A DNA stretch of 64,000 nt. It comes from Bacteroidota bacterium (GTDB taxonomy: Bacteria > Bacteroidota > Bacteroidia > Bacteroidales > Prolixibacteraceae). Below, piece by piece: positions 44,422 to 52,818 of this stretch (position 1 is the stretch's first letter; each line of letters begins with the position of its first letter). The translations under genes and the position numbers were made by a program. The notes below the pieces were generated by a model. It saw only the letters and a list, made by a program, of their open reading frames with translations. It searched no databases and had not been told where the DNA came from. The stretch spans positions 16,554 to 80,553 of the forward strand of contig JAUYMU010000112.1 in the NCBI GenBank assembly GCA_030698405.1, read 5' to 3'.

Positions 44422-44455
44422 AAATGGTGAATGTGTAAACATTCACCATTTTTTT
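44422..44455 (+). terminator. Terminator after the duplicated Gfo/Idh fragment
   Basis: 13-bp stem (AAATGGTGAATGT, 44422-44434; ACATTCACCATTT, 44439-44451) with a GTAA loop and a T run. Confidence 0.85.
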
Positions 44456-44533
44456 AATATTATATTAGATATTTTCATGAATTTCAATAATTTCTTTTTA
44501 CATTAGCTGTCCATTAACTCAAATAAAAAAAAC

Positions 44534-45034
44534 ATGAAAAAATTTCTATTTAAAAGTTTAAGCGTCTCTTTAGCGCTTTTATTGCTTAACATGCAATCGT
44601 TTGCTTTTAATTTGAAAAGCACAGTTGATTTTACTTCAACTGAAATCGAGGCGACAACTGATTTTAATGATTCTGAGATTTATGAAGCTTTTGCTGACAT
44701 CTCAACATTGGATCATTACCTGCAAACGAATGAGGATAAGACTTATTCTGATCTGGAACTGGAAGACAGCTCAATGTTGGCTGGTGTTTCTTCTACAACA
44801 ACTCTTCCTCTTTCGAGTTCTGCATCTGATGAATTAGCCTTAGGAATTCCTTCGTTTCTTTGGGGTTGCGTTTTTGGCATTGTTGGGGTATTGGTAGTTT
44901 ACCTTATGACAGACGAAAATAAGGATCAGACCAAAAAAGCATTTTTTGGCTGTATCGCTGGTAGTCTTATTGGAACAGTGTTATATGTGGTTGTTTTTGC
45001 AGCTGCAGCAACTACTGCTACCACAACTTATTAA
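44534..45034 (+). CDS. Small exported membrane protein, unknown
   Basis: 166 residues. Signal peptide MKKFLFKSLSVSLALLLLNM ending QSFAF. An acidic, Ser/Thr-rich middle (about 25-100) is followed by two membrane helices, FLWGCVFGIVGVLVVYLM and FFGCIAGSLIGTVLYVVVF, and a short Ala/Thr tail. I do not recognise a family. A strong terminator follows directly, but it heads a run of co-directional genes for exported proteins to 48599, including a YidD-like one, so a link to membrane protein handling is possible. Confidence 0.7.
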   Translation: MKKFLFKSLSVSLALLLLNMQSFAFNLKSTVDFTSTEIEATTDFNDSEIYEAFADISTLDHYLQTNEDKTYSDLELEDSSMLAGVSSTTTLPLSSSASDELALGIPSFLWGCVFGIVGVLVVYLMTDENKDQTKKAFFGCIAGSLIGTVLYVVVFAAAATTATTTY

Positions 45035-45060
45035 GTTTGCGAAATAATTATTTTCATTTT

Positions 45061-45105
45061 TTTAGTCTGGAGTATTGTAAAATACTCCAGACTAAATTTT
45101 TTTTT
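45061..45105 (+). terminator. Strong terminator abutting the next start codon
   Basis: 16-bp perfect stem 45061-45076 / 45081-45096 with GTAA loop, then nine T (45097-45105). The ATG of the next gene is at 45106, the base after the T run. Confidence 0.9.
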
Positions 45106-45792
45106 ATGCCGATGTATAGATTATTTTTTGTTACCTACTTTGCTATTCTCTGTATTTGGAATGTACAAGCACAGAATTCTTTCAGGTTTAAAGCTGATAT
45201 TACAACAAAAATAAAAAATACCGATGGAACTTTTCAATATACAAAGGGATCAGCTTATTACGACAGAAATGCCAAAAAAATCATTTACAATATCACTTTC
45301 CCGCAGAAAGAAATTTATGTAAGTATTGACACTTTGGTTTACAAATACGTGAACAACAAACAGGAGTCAGTGATGGGCAATGCGCTCAAGCCGGAATTTT
45401 CTATCTACCATTTCATTCTCAACAATGACATTTCTGATTTTGGCCTGAAAAAATCCAGCTTTTCGGTGGGCAATATCGAAAAAGCAGACGATCTGATTAT
45501 TACGAAATGGATTCCTCCGGCCGGAAATAATTCATTTTTTGGAAATATCATCGTTTCAACAAAAAGCAAACGATTAAATTCAGTATTGATATATAATCCA
45601 GAGGGAGTATTGGTAAATCGCCAAATCTATAAAAAGTATAAATCTGTCAATGGCGTTGAAATACCAACAGAAATCCTGACCATAACTTATTTTGGCGGTG
45701 TCAAAAAATATCAGATCGTTGAATTCCGCAACGTTGTGATAAACGAAGCTGGAAATGATTTAATGTATAATTTCAATGTCTCTAAAATTTGA
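45106..45792 (+). CDS. LolA-like periplasmic lipoprotein-carrier-fold protein
   Basis: 228 residues from ATG 45106. The upstream frame would read through a terminator hairpin, so that longer start is unlikely. The signal peptide ends NVQAQ. The body is beta-rich with FRFKADITTKIKNTDGTFQYTKGSAYYD and later IVEFRNVVINEAGNDLMYNF, reminiscent of LolA/LolB-type half-barrel proteins of Bacteroidota (outer membrane lipoprotein sorting). Confident family assignment is not possible by eye. It is 2 bp upstream of the YidD-like gene. Confidence 0.6.
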   Translation: MPMYRLFFVTYFAILCIWNVQAQNSFRFKADITTKIKNTDGTFQYTKGSAYYDRNAKKIIYNITFPQKEIYVSIDTLVYKYVNNKQESVMGNALKPEFSIYHFILNNDISDFGLKKSSFSVGNIEKADDLIITKWIPPAGNNSFFGNIIVSTKSKRLNSVLIYNPEGVLVNRQIYKKYKSVNGVEIPTEILTITYFGGVKKYQIVEFRNVVINEAGNDLMYNFNVSKI

Positions 45793-45794
45793 TT

Positions 45795-46205
45795 ATGAAA
45801 CTCTTACCGGCAACCATTTTTTTAATACTGCTTTTCTGCTTTCCCGCTGCTAAAACCTTTGCACAATCACAAAATGACATTGTTTTGGCTAAAACGCTTT
45901 TTATTCCAAAAGCAAAAGACGACTTTAAACAATTGGTCAAAGTGAACAAGAATGAAATTGAGAGTACTTTTTCAGTTATGTTCATGTTCTATAAAAATTT
46001 CATTTCATCTCAGGACATTGATGCATGTGTATTTCAACCATCCTGCTCTGTTTATGCCATTGAATGTATTCACCACGAAAAGAGTAAAATAACTGCATCG
46101 CTTAAAATCGCAGATCGTCTAATGCGTTGCCACCCATTGGTCTCAAGTGGTAGTTATTTGATTGATAGAAAAACCGGAAAATATTTTGATCCTATTGAAA
46201 ACTAA
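45795..46205 (+). CDS. Exported YidD-like protein (membrane protein insertion factor motif)
   Basis: 136 residues. The C-terminal half has the YidD signature CVFQPSCSVYAIECIHHEKS, then KIADRLMRCHPLVSSGSY, i.e. F-x-PSCS-x-Y...R-x-x-RCHP. Unusually it has an N-terminal signal peptide (LLPATIFLILLFCFPAAK, then TFAQ) and about 50 further residues, while ordinary YidD is a short (about 70-90 residue) cytoplasmic membrane-associated protein that assists YidC. Exported YidD-like proteins are not characterised. It overlaps the next gene by 11 bp. Confidence 0.85.
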   Translation: MKLLPATIFLILLFCFPAAKTFAQSQNDIVLAKTLFIPKAKDDFKQLVKVNKNEIESTFSVMFMFYKNFISSQDIDACVFQPSCSVYAIECIHHEKSKITASLKIADRLMRCHPLVSSGSYLIDRKTGKYFDPIEN

Positions 46206-46992
46206 ACTACTAATACTATTTCTTCTGGTTACGGGAGACTTATTTTCGCAGGACTTATATAACTATGAAAATTCGGTGAAATTTGGTGAACATTTGTACC
46301 ATACAAATCAGTTTGAATTTGCTGCCAGAGAATTTGAACGCTGTGTATTTCTAAAACCGGACGATCAATTTTCAATTCTTTACCTTTTTAAAACATATCG
46401 TAAGATTGGTGATTTTAATAAAGCCTTTAATATTCCCAATTTTAATAAATTTCTTGAAACAGAGGAATCCTTTGGTTCAGAATATTATAAGCTATTGGTT
46501 CAAACCGAAAGATATCAGGATGCAGCAATTTTTATTTTGGGAAAAGATTATTTTAAGGAAGAAGCAGACCTTAAATTAGCAACCTTTTTACTACAAAAGG
46601 ATTGGAAAGCAGCAGTGATTTTTCGTGATGAAAATAGAATGAAAATAGATAAAACGCTTTCCGAAATTGTTGATAAAAGTCTTTTAATCAAAAAGAAAAG
46701 TCCGGTACTGGCAGGTGTGTTTTCAGCGATTGTTCCCGGCTCAGGAAAAGTTTACGCAGGCAGATGGACCGATGGATTGGTTTCGTTCCTGATGACATCA
46801 AGCGCCGGATTTGTTGCAATTAGGGGAATATCCAAAAACAAAAATAATTTCTATCCATGGGCGATGGGAACAATGTCGGTGGTTTATTATTCCGGAAATA
46901 TATTCGGAAGCGCCAAACTTGCAAAAAATATTAATAAAAACAAGGAAGATGAATTGGTCAATCAGGTGCGTGATTTTGTTTTACGCGATTAG
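46195..46992 (+). CDS. Exported TPR-like protein with C-terminal membrane hairpin (first of two related proteins)
   Basis: 265 residues from the TTG at 46195, which yields a signal peptide KTKLLILFLLVTGDLFSQ; no ATG is suitable. Tetratricopeptide-like helices (FEFAAREFERCVFLKPDD) are followed by VLAGVFSAIVPGSGKVYAGRW and two hydrophobic segments, the DUF5683/TM2-like PGxGxxYxG motif. The downstream gene has the same plan. It may be an inner-membrane protein with a periplasmic TPR part. Start choice is tentative. Confidence 0.7.
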   Translation: MKTKLLILFLLVTGDLFSQDLYNYENSVKFGEHLYHTNQFEFAAREFERCVFLKPDDQFSILYLFKTYRKIGDFNKAFNIPNFNKFLETEESFGSEYYKLLVQTERYQDAAIFILGKDYFKEEADLKLATFLLQKDWKAAVIFRDENRMKIDKTLSEIVDKSLLIKKKSPVLAGVFSAIVPGSGKVYAGRWTDGLVSFLMTSSAGFVAIRGISKNKNNFYPWAMGTMSVVYYSGNIFGSAKLAKNINKNKEDELVNQVRDFVLRD

Positions 46993-47836
46993 TACTATTT
47001 TATTTCCAGCTGTTTCCGTTGGTCAAAGTTTGTCAGAAGTTGCTGATTTTGCTGAAGTGCAATACAAGTCTGAAAATTTCGAAGTTGCAGCCAGTGAATT
47101 TAGCAGGGCTTTGTATTTCGGACATTCCGGGCAAGATATATTATTCCTGAAGGTTGCAAATTGTTATTTTAACCTGAAAAATTTTGAGCAAAGTATAGTT
47201 TTTTATGACAAGGCATATTTTGCATCACAATCGGATAGTATTAAAAACGAAGCGATACTGGGAAAGTCATTTTCGTTGATTGTTGAAAATCAATGGATGC
47301 TGGCGCTTTCGGAGTTGATGAATATTGAGAATACCGCTAGCGATGATCAAAAATCAAAAATGAACTTTCTTCAGGGAATTGCCTATTTTGGACTTCATGA
47401 AGATGAACTGGCTGAATCATCTTTCAAAAAATGCCTGAATGATCTTCCTGTAAATGTAGATTTTCAATTGATTGAACATGAATTTGAATCAATTAGAAAG
47501 AATGAGAAAAGATTCAATCCGAAAACAGCATGGGTATTAAGTTTAATTGTTCCCGGCTCTGGCCAGTTCTACTCGAAACAGTATAAAGATGCCGCAAATT
47601 CGGCAATCCTCCTTGGAGGATTATTCTATCTAACAGTTAATTTCGCTACCAAATTTTCTTTTGCAGAAGCTGTACTTGTGATGTTGCCCTGGTTTCAGCG
47701 ATATTATATTGGTGGTGCAAATAAAGCAGAGAAATTCGCAATAGAGCAGCAATTGGCAATGCGTAACAACTCTTACCAGGCAATTCTCGAACTTTTAGGG
47801 ACCCAAAAGTTTAAAGAATCTAAATCTATCCAGTAA
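46949..47836 (+). CDS. Exported TPR-like protein with C-terminal membrane hairpin (second)
   Basis: 295 residues from ATG 46949, inside the end of the previous gene. The signal peptide ends VSVGQ. TPR-like repeats (YKSENFEVAASEFSRALYFG, NLKNFEQSIVFYDKAYFA) are followed by WVLSLIVPGSGQFYSKQYKD and hydrophobic segments. It matches the neighbouring protein in design (TPR, then PGSGxxY), so the two look like diverged duplicates or two subunits of one complex. Function unknown. Confidence 0.72.
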   Translation: MNWSIRCVILFYAISTILFPAVSVGQSLSEVADFAEVQYKSENFEVAASEFSRALYFGHSGQDILFLKVANCYFNLKNFEQSIVFYDKAYFASQSDSIKNEAILGKSFSLIVENQWMLALSELMNIENTASDDQKSKMNFLQGIAYFGLHEDELAESSFKKCLNDLPVNVDFQLIEHEFESIRKNEKRFNPKTAWVLSLIVPGSGQFYSKQYKDAANSAILLGGLFYLTVNFATKFSFAEAVLVMLPWFQRYYIGGANKAEKFAIEQQLAMRNNSYQAILELLGTQKFKESKSIQ

Positions 47837-47837
47837 A

Positions 47838-48599
47838 ATGGTTATTCGTTATTTGTTAATCGAAATCATACTTTTGGTTTTCACTCAGAACATTTTTGCT
47901 CAATCACCAATATTCATCGATCAAGCAATAGGCAAGATTTACAATCTTGATTTTGAGAAAGTTCCGTCCGATTTGGCCGATATCGGGAAAGCAAATCCAG
48001 CGATGGCGTCCTACCTGCGAATCGACTATCTGTGGTGGAAGATGGTCTCCCACAATTCTGCAACCAATGAATCTGATTTTCTTGAATTTTTAAATTCTTT
48101 CAAACAGAAAAAGTCGGGGCTTGATAGTGATTTTGAAAGATTGACCTTCTTTGTATATCAAATACGGTATGATAATTTCAAAAAACTAAGTTTCTCAAGG
48201 TATATTACGGCATTTAAATTCCATTTTCTCCTCGGAAATATGGATGGGAAAAAAGCCGAAAAGTTTAATTCTCTTGAAAAAAGTATCTTTCAAATGACCC
48301 TCGAATTTGATAACTATATCAAATATAAATACTTAAACAATTACGGAATTTCTTCTGAGAGAAATTTGCAACAATATCTGTTGTGTTTGCAAAACATCGA
48401 AAAGATGCACAACGAGCACTACCGTTCTTTTGAAACAATAAAAACCTATTTGCTGGGTAAGATATATTTTGAAATAGAAAACGACTACCAGAAAGCATTC
48501 AGGAAATTCGACAGTTTGTCCACCGATTTTCCTGAAAATACAATATTCAAAACCATAAGAGAAAATTGCAGAGTGCAGATGGTGATGAATTCTAAATAA
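47838..48599 (+). CDS. Exported helical protein, unknown, end of the YidD-like operon
   Basis: 253 residues, ATG one base after the previous stop. Signal peptide ending NIFAQ. The rest is helical with possible TPR-like packing (IYNLDFEKVPSDLADIGKAN; ENDYQKAFRKFDSLSTDFP near the end). No recognised family. It closes the run 44534-48599 of genes whose products all appear to be exported. Confidence 0.68.
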   Translation: MVIRYLLIEIILLVFTQNIFAQSPIFIDQAIGKIYNLDFEKVPSDLADIGKANPAMASYLRIDYLWWKMVSHNSATNESDFLEFLNSFKQKKSGLDSDFERLTFFVYQIRYDNFKKLSFSRYITAFKFHFLLGNMDGKKAEKFNSLEKSIFQMTLEFDNYIKYKYLNNYGISSERNLQQYLLCLQNIEKMHNEHYRSFETIKTYLLGKIYFEIENDYQKAFRKFDSLSTDFPENTIFKTIRENCRVQMVMNSK

Positions 48600-48705
48600 A
48601 CAAATCAGTTTGCATCAAATCGCGACATCGAATTTTTTGAATGTGGAATGGAATACCTATTTTCACCAAAAATAGAAATGCTTATTTTTCGAAAAAAAGA
48701 ATACC

Positions 48706-50193
48706 ATGGGAAACAATCGTTCGAATATCAGCCGCAGGAATTTTCTGGGTAATACACTACTTGCTGCTACGGCTGTCACAATACTTCCGTCAAGCGTAGT
48801 TGCCGGACTTGGGCACAAAGCTCCGAGCGATAAACTCAATATCGCCGGAATTGGCGTTGGCGGTATGGGTTTTAACAATCTGAGCAATATGGACACCGAA
48901 AACATTGTTGCTTTGTGCGACATTGATTCGAAATATGCCGGGAGAAACGCTTTCCGGAAATGGCCGCTGGCCGCAAAATATCAGGATTACCGGGAAATGT
49001 TTGCCAAACAGAAGGATATTGATGCCGTAATGATTGCAACTCCCGACCATTCACACGCCTTGCCTGCACTGATGGCAATGAAAGCCGGGAAACATGTTTA
49101 TCTTCAAAAACCGCTGACACATTCGGTGTTCGAATCGCGGATCATGACTGAAACCGCCCTGCGATATGGTGTTGCTACCCAAATGGGAAATCAGGGAAAT
49201 TCAGGAGAAGGAATCCGGCGGATTTGCGAATGGATTTGGGCTGGAACCATTGGTGAAATTACCTCGGTGGATGCCTGGACCAACCGGCCAATTTGGCCTC
49301 AGGGACTGGAACGGCCAACCGACAAAATGCGGGTACCGAATACACTCAACTGGGATTTATTTATCGGGCCGGCAAAGTTTCGACCCTATCATGAAATTTA
49401 CACACCCTGGAACTGGCGCGGCTGGTGGGATTTCGGTACTGGTGCGCTTGGCGACATGGCCTGTCATATTCTCGATCCGGTTTTTAAAGCGCTGATGCTG
49501 CAATACCCGACAGCAGTTGAAGGCAGCTCCACACAGATAAATACAGAATCAGCTCCCACAGCCGAAAAAGTTACGTATTGGTTTCCACGACGCGATAATT
49601 TGCCGAAAGTGGGGATGCCTGAAGTGAAAATAACCTGGTACGATGGCGGAATGTTGCCTGAACGTCCAACCGAATTGGCTGATGGCGAACCAATGGGGAA
49701 TAGTAGTGGGGGAGTAATATTTTACGGTACCAAAGGAAAAATAATGTGTGGAAGTTCTGCTGCGAATCCAACATTACTGCCAAGTTCAGAAATGGCACAT
49801 TTTAACGAACCTGGCAAAATCATCCGCCGCATACAAAATGCCGAAACCAACGGGCACGAGCAGGATTGGATACGCGCTGCCAAAGAAAACAAGGAGAATA
49901 GGGTAGAGGCCAGCTCAAACTTTAGCTATTCCGGGCCGCTCAACGAAATGGTGGTAATGGGAGTGTTGGCTGTCCGACTTCAGGATTTGAAAAAACGGTT
50001 GCTGTGGGACGGAAAAAACATGCAATTTACCAATATCGGTTATGCCGAAAAAATAAGGGTCATCACGTCCAATAAATTTGAGGTTGTGAACGGCGATCCA
50101 AAATTTGATACCAAATACGACACGATTCCGGCGCTTGCGTCAGCGGAAGAATGGATCAGGCACAATTACCGCGACGGCTGGGAACAGATTTGA
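48706..50193 (+). CDS. Tat-exported Gfo/Idh/MocA-family oxidoreductase (second paralogue)
   Basis: 495 residues with Tat signal NISRRNFLGNTLLAATAV. The same motifs as in the first paralogue: LNIAGIGVGGMGFNNL, YLQKPLTHSVFESR, GWWDFGTGALGDMACHI and LNEMVVMGVLAVRLQ. The catalytic Glu of the usual EKP motif is Gln in both. The pair was probably a tandem duplication whose members were later separated by the 43.3-48.6 kb cargo. Substrate unknown; a sugar or inositol derivative in the periplasm is likely. Confidence 0.9.
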   Translation: MGNNRSNISRRNFLGNTLLAATAVTILPSSVVAGLGHKAPSDKLNIAGIGVGGMGFNNLSNMDTENIVALCDIDSKYAGRNAFRKWPLAAKYQDYREMFAKQKDIDAVMIATPDHSHALPALMAMKAGKHVYLQKPLTHSVFESRIMTETALRYGVATQMGNQGNSGEGIRRICEWIWAGTIGEITSVDAWTNRPIWPQGLERPTDKMRVPNTLNWDLFIGPAKFRPYHEIYTPWNWRGWWDFGTGALGDMACHILDPVFKALMLQYPTAVEGSSTQINTESAPTAEKVTYWFPRRDNLPKVGMPEVKITWYDGGMLPERPTELADGEPMGNSSGGVIFYGTKGKIMCGSSAANPTLLPSSEMAHFNEPGKIIRRIQNAETNGHEQDWIRAAKENKENRVEASSNFSYSGPLNEMVVMGVLAVRLQDLKKRLLWDGKNMQFTNIGYAEKIRVITSNKFEVVNGDPKFDTKYDTIPALASAEEWIRHNYRDGWEQI

Positions 50194-50395
50194 TTTTAAA
50201 AATTATGACTGTCCGTTTACATACCTATTTGGCATTTTGTATCAGTCAGTTGTGGTCATTTATCGTCATTCCGTTGTCATTTTCTGGCAACTTAATGACT
50301 ACCGAATGACAATTGAATGCCCTTCGGCAGGCTCAGGGAACTACTTTTTATGACATTGGGTAACATTACGGATATTCATTTAAAAAATTGATACC
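50194..50395. other. Short intergenic region with GTCATT/ATGAC-rich repeat remnants
   Basis: Contains CCCTTCGGCAGGCTCAGGG near 50321, a hairpin-type repeat common in Bacteroidota intergenic DNA. No gene seen. Confidence 0.5.
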
Positions 50396-51310
50396 ATGAT
50401 TGACATTGACGAACTGGACGAAAAGTTCAGCATTGAAGGCGAACTTGGATTTGCTGAACTGGAAGAAGATTTGGTTTTTATGACGGTTTCGAACAAATTC
50501 GCCGATGCCGATATTTGCCTGTACGGCGCACATCTGACGAGTTTCAAACCGCGCAACTCGATGGAAATATTTTGGATGAGCCCTGACAGCAATTTTGAAG
50601 AGGGCACACCCATTCGCGGAGGAATTCCGGTTTGTTTTCCTTGGTTCGGACCGCACAAAACTGATCCGGAGAAACCACAGCATGGCTTTGCCCGGCTGAT
50701 GTACTGGGATGTACTCGAAACTGCAACTCTGCCTTCAGGAGAAACACTTGTCAGACTTCAGCTTTGTTCTTCGGAAGAAACAAAGGCTTATTGGGAAAAC
50801 GATTTTTGTGCCGAAATGAAAATTGTTGTCGGCACTGTGCTGAATGTAACGTTGAAAATCACCAATACTTCGGAAGTTCCGTTCGAATACACTTGCGCAC
50901 TTCATTCGTATTTCAGTCTTTCGGCCATAGAAAACCTTTCCATTGAAGGTCTGGAAGGTGTAAGCTATTTCAATCAGCTAACCGGTGAAAAGGATGTTCA
51001 AAAGGAATTTTTTCTGCACATTCAGGAGCCACTGACCCGCCATTATTTAGGTACAGAAACTCCGGTCGTCATTGAAGACACCGCTTTCAACCGCCGGATA
51101 AAAGTTGACAAATCAGGCAGCAAAGTCACCACCGTTTGGAACCCTGGAGAAGAAACCTGCGCCAAAATCGGAGATCTGCCCGATGATGCCTGGGAAACTT
51201 TTGTCTGCGTTGAAGCAACCAATGCTTTCGATTATCAGGTTCAACTTTCTCCCAGCGAATCGTTCGAAACTTCGGCAATTATAGGGTTGGAAGAGAAACG
51301 TGATTTATAA
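50396..51310 (+). CDS. D-hexose-6-phosphate mutarotase (aldose epimerase-like, YeaD type)
   Basis: 304 residues. GAHLTSFKPRNSMEIFWMSPDS, GTPIRGGIPVCFPWFGPH and HGFARLMYWDV carry the catalytic His pair and Arg of the YeaD branch of aldose 1-epimerases; EPSxx-like end VEATNAFDYQVQLSP. It interconverts anomers of hexose 6-phosphates in the cytosol. Stands alone. Confidence 0.88.
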   Translation: MIDIDELDEKFSIEGELGFAELEEDLVFMTVSNKFADADICLYGAHLTSFKPRNSMEIFWMSPDSNFEEGTPIRGGIPVCFPWFGPHKTDPEKPQHGFARLMYWDVLETATLPSGETLVRLQLCSSEETKAYWENDFCAEMKIVVGTVLNVTLKITNTSEVPFEYTCALHSYFSLSAIENLSIEGLEGVSYFNQLTGEKDVQKEFFLHIQEPLTRHYLGTETPVVIEDTAFNRRIKVDKSGSKVTTVWNPGEETCAKIGDLPDDAWETFVCVEATNAFDYQVQLSPSESFETSAIIGLEEKRDL

Positions 51311-51408
51311 GCGCCGGTCAGCGTGGCTTGCAGCTAAAAATTAATCCTGAAGATTTGATAAAAGTGGCAGGTGCAGTGGTTGGCGATTTGGCCGAATAAG
51401 CTGGAATC

Positions 51409-52071
51409 CTACCAATTGATCGTTGATTTCCCGTGTTCTGTCAAATACTTGTTGGTGGTTGAAAACTGGTGATTCCCAAAGAAACCACGACTAGCCGACA
51501 ATGGCGACGGATGTACTGATTTCAGAATCAAATGTTTGTTGGCATCGATAAACTCGCCTTTGCTGATGGCGTAATTTCCCCAAAGGATAAAAACCACGTT
51601 CTCGAGTTTGTTGGCTACCAGATGAATAACCGAGTCGGTAAATTGCTCCCAACCCTTTTTCTGGTGCGAACCGGCAGTGTGTGCCCGAACGGTTAAAGTC
51701 GCGTTGAGCAACAAAACTCCCTGTTTGGCCCAGCGTTCAAGGTTTCCGCTTTTAGGAATCGGCGCACCGGTATCGGCATTGATTTCCTTGAAAATATTTC
51801 GCAGACTGGGCGGAAAGTCAACGCCATCGTTCACCGAAAAGCACAGTCCGTGCGCCTGCCCCGGTCCGTGATACGGATCCTGACCCAAAATCACCACTTT
51901 CACCTGATCGAACGGACATTGTTCAAATGCATTGAATATCAGTTTTGCAGGTGGGTAAACTGTTTGAGTAGCGTACTCCGATTTTACAAAACTGGTTAGT
52001 TGTACGAAATAAGGTTTTTCAAATTCATCCTGAAGCTGCTTTTTCCAGCTTTCTTCAATTTTAACATCCAT
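51409..52071 (-). CDS. ung: Uracil-DNA glycosylase (family 1)
   Basis: 220 residues from ATG 52071; a TTG 13 codons upstream is less likely. Motifs VVILGQDPYHGPGQAHGLCFS (catalytic Asp, water-activating loop), FPPSLRNIFKE, WAKQGVLLLNATLTV and HPSPLSASRGFFG (His loop). It removes uracil from DNA. Standard size. Confidence 0.95.
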   Translation of the reverse strand: MDVKIEESWKKQLQDEFEKPYFVQLTSFVKSEYATQTVYPPAKLIFNAFEQCPFDQVKVVILGQDPYHGPGQAHGLCFSVNDGVDFPPSLRNIFKEINADTGAPIPKSGNLERWAKQGVLLLNATLTVRAHTAGSHQKKGWEQFTDSVIHLVANKLENVVFILWGNYAISKGEFIDANKHLILKSVHPSPLSASRGFFGNHQFSTTNKYLTEHGKSTINW

Positions 52072-52241
52072 GATTAATATCGTTTTCGGTTGCAAAAGCA
52101 AAGTAGTCAATAATCCGGGAAACAGTCAAATTAAACAAGGAATACTCAAACAAATGTCATCTAGTCAAGCAGCTTTCGGCGATTTTCGTATCTATTAGCT
52201 GAAATTCCCAGATATGTCTGGTATGTTTTATATATATGGTA

Positions 52242-52259
52242 TATATTTGCAAAGCAAAT
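52242..52259 (+). promoter_or_regulatory. Promoter and possible operator of the toxin-antitoxin genes
   Basis: TATATTTG (52242-52249) fits the -7 box. Overlapping it is the palindrome ATTTGC-AAA-GCAAAT (52245-52259), placed where a self-repressing antitoxin would bind. Confidence 0.5.
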
Positions 52260-52270
52260 TATGAGCGTAT

Positions 52271-52525
52271 ATGAAATCATCAGAACCCACAAATAAAAAA
52301 CGTAAAGTGATCGATTTGGATGAACACACATTCCGAATTTTATCGATCAAGGCAGCAGCCAAGGGGACGAACCTGAAAGCTTTAATCGAAAAATCACTGA
52401 AAGGAATGGCCGATGATACGGAAGATGCGGAAATGTACGCCTATCTGGTAAAGACGCGCCCTGAAGGTCAGGAGATGATCACGGGCAAAGAAAAGGAAGA
52501 TTTTGAAAACTGGCTTGATCTATGA
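52271..52525 (+). CDS. Antitoxin of a RelE/ParE-type pair
   Basis: 84 residues. KVIDLDEHTFRILSIKAAAKGTNLKALIEKSLKGM resembles a ribbon-helix-helix DNA-binding segment (beta strand, two helices), followed by an acidic tail EDFENWLDL that would bind the toxin. The stop overlaps the start of the toxin by 4 bp (ATGA), giving coupled translation. Confidence 0.82.
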   Translation: MKSSEPTNKKRKVIDLDEHTFRILSIKAAAKGTNLKALIEKSLKGMADDTEDAEMYAYLVKTRPEGQEMITGKEKEDFENWLDL

Positions 52526-52818
52526 AAGTTGAGTACTCCAGAGACTTTGAAAAAACCGTCCGCAAACTCTCCGGAAAAGTTCTGGCCTCCGTCAAGGAAG
52601 CTATTCTGGAAGTCAGGAATGCCCACAATGTCAATCAGCTCACCAACTGCAAAAAGCTTGTTGGTTACAACAGCACTTACCGGCTACGGATAGGTGACCT
52701 TCGTGCATTTTTTGTTCTACACATAGAAGGTGATACTGTGTCGTTTGAATACATGGTTCCCAGGGGGGAAGCCTATTCCAAAAAGATGAAAGAACAATTG
52801 AAACGAAAGGACAAATAA
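52522..52818 (+). CDS. RelE/ParE-family toxin
   Basis: 98 residues. VEYSRDFEKTVRKLSGKVLASVKEAI, CKKLVGYNSTYRLRIGDLRAFFVLHIEGDTVSF and the basic tail are the RelE/HigB-like mRNA-interferase fold (RIGDLR on the central strand). It would inhibit translation unless bound by the upstream antitoxin. rmuC begins on the very next base after its stop, so the pair is co-transcribed with rmuC. Confidence 0.85.
   Translation: MKVEYSRDFEKTVRKLSGKVLASVKEAILEVRNAHNVNQLTNCKKLVGYNSTYRLRIGDLRAFFVLHIEGDTVSFEYMVPRGEAYSKKMKEQLKRKDK

Noticed and set aside
45037..45105. Extended N-terminus for the LolA-like protein
   Set aside because: It would be translated through a strong terminator hairpin; the ATG at 45106 gives a normal signal peptide.
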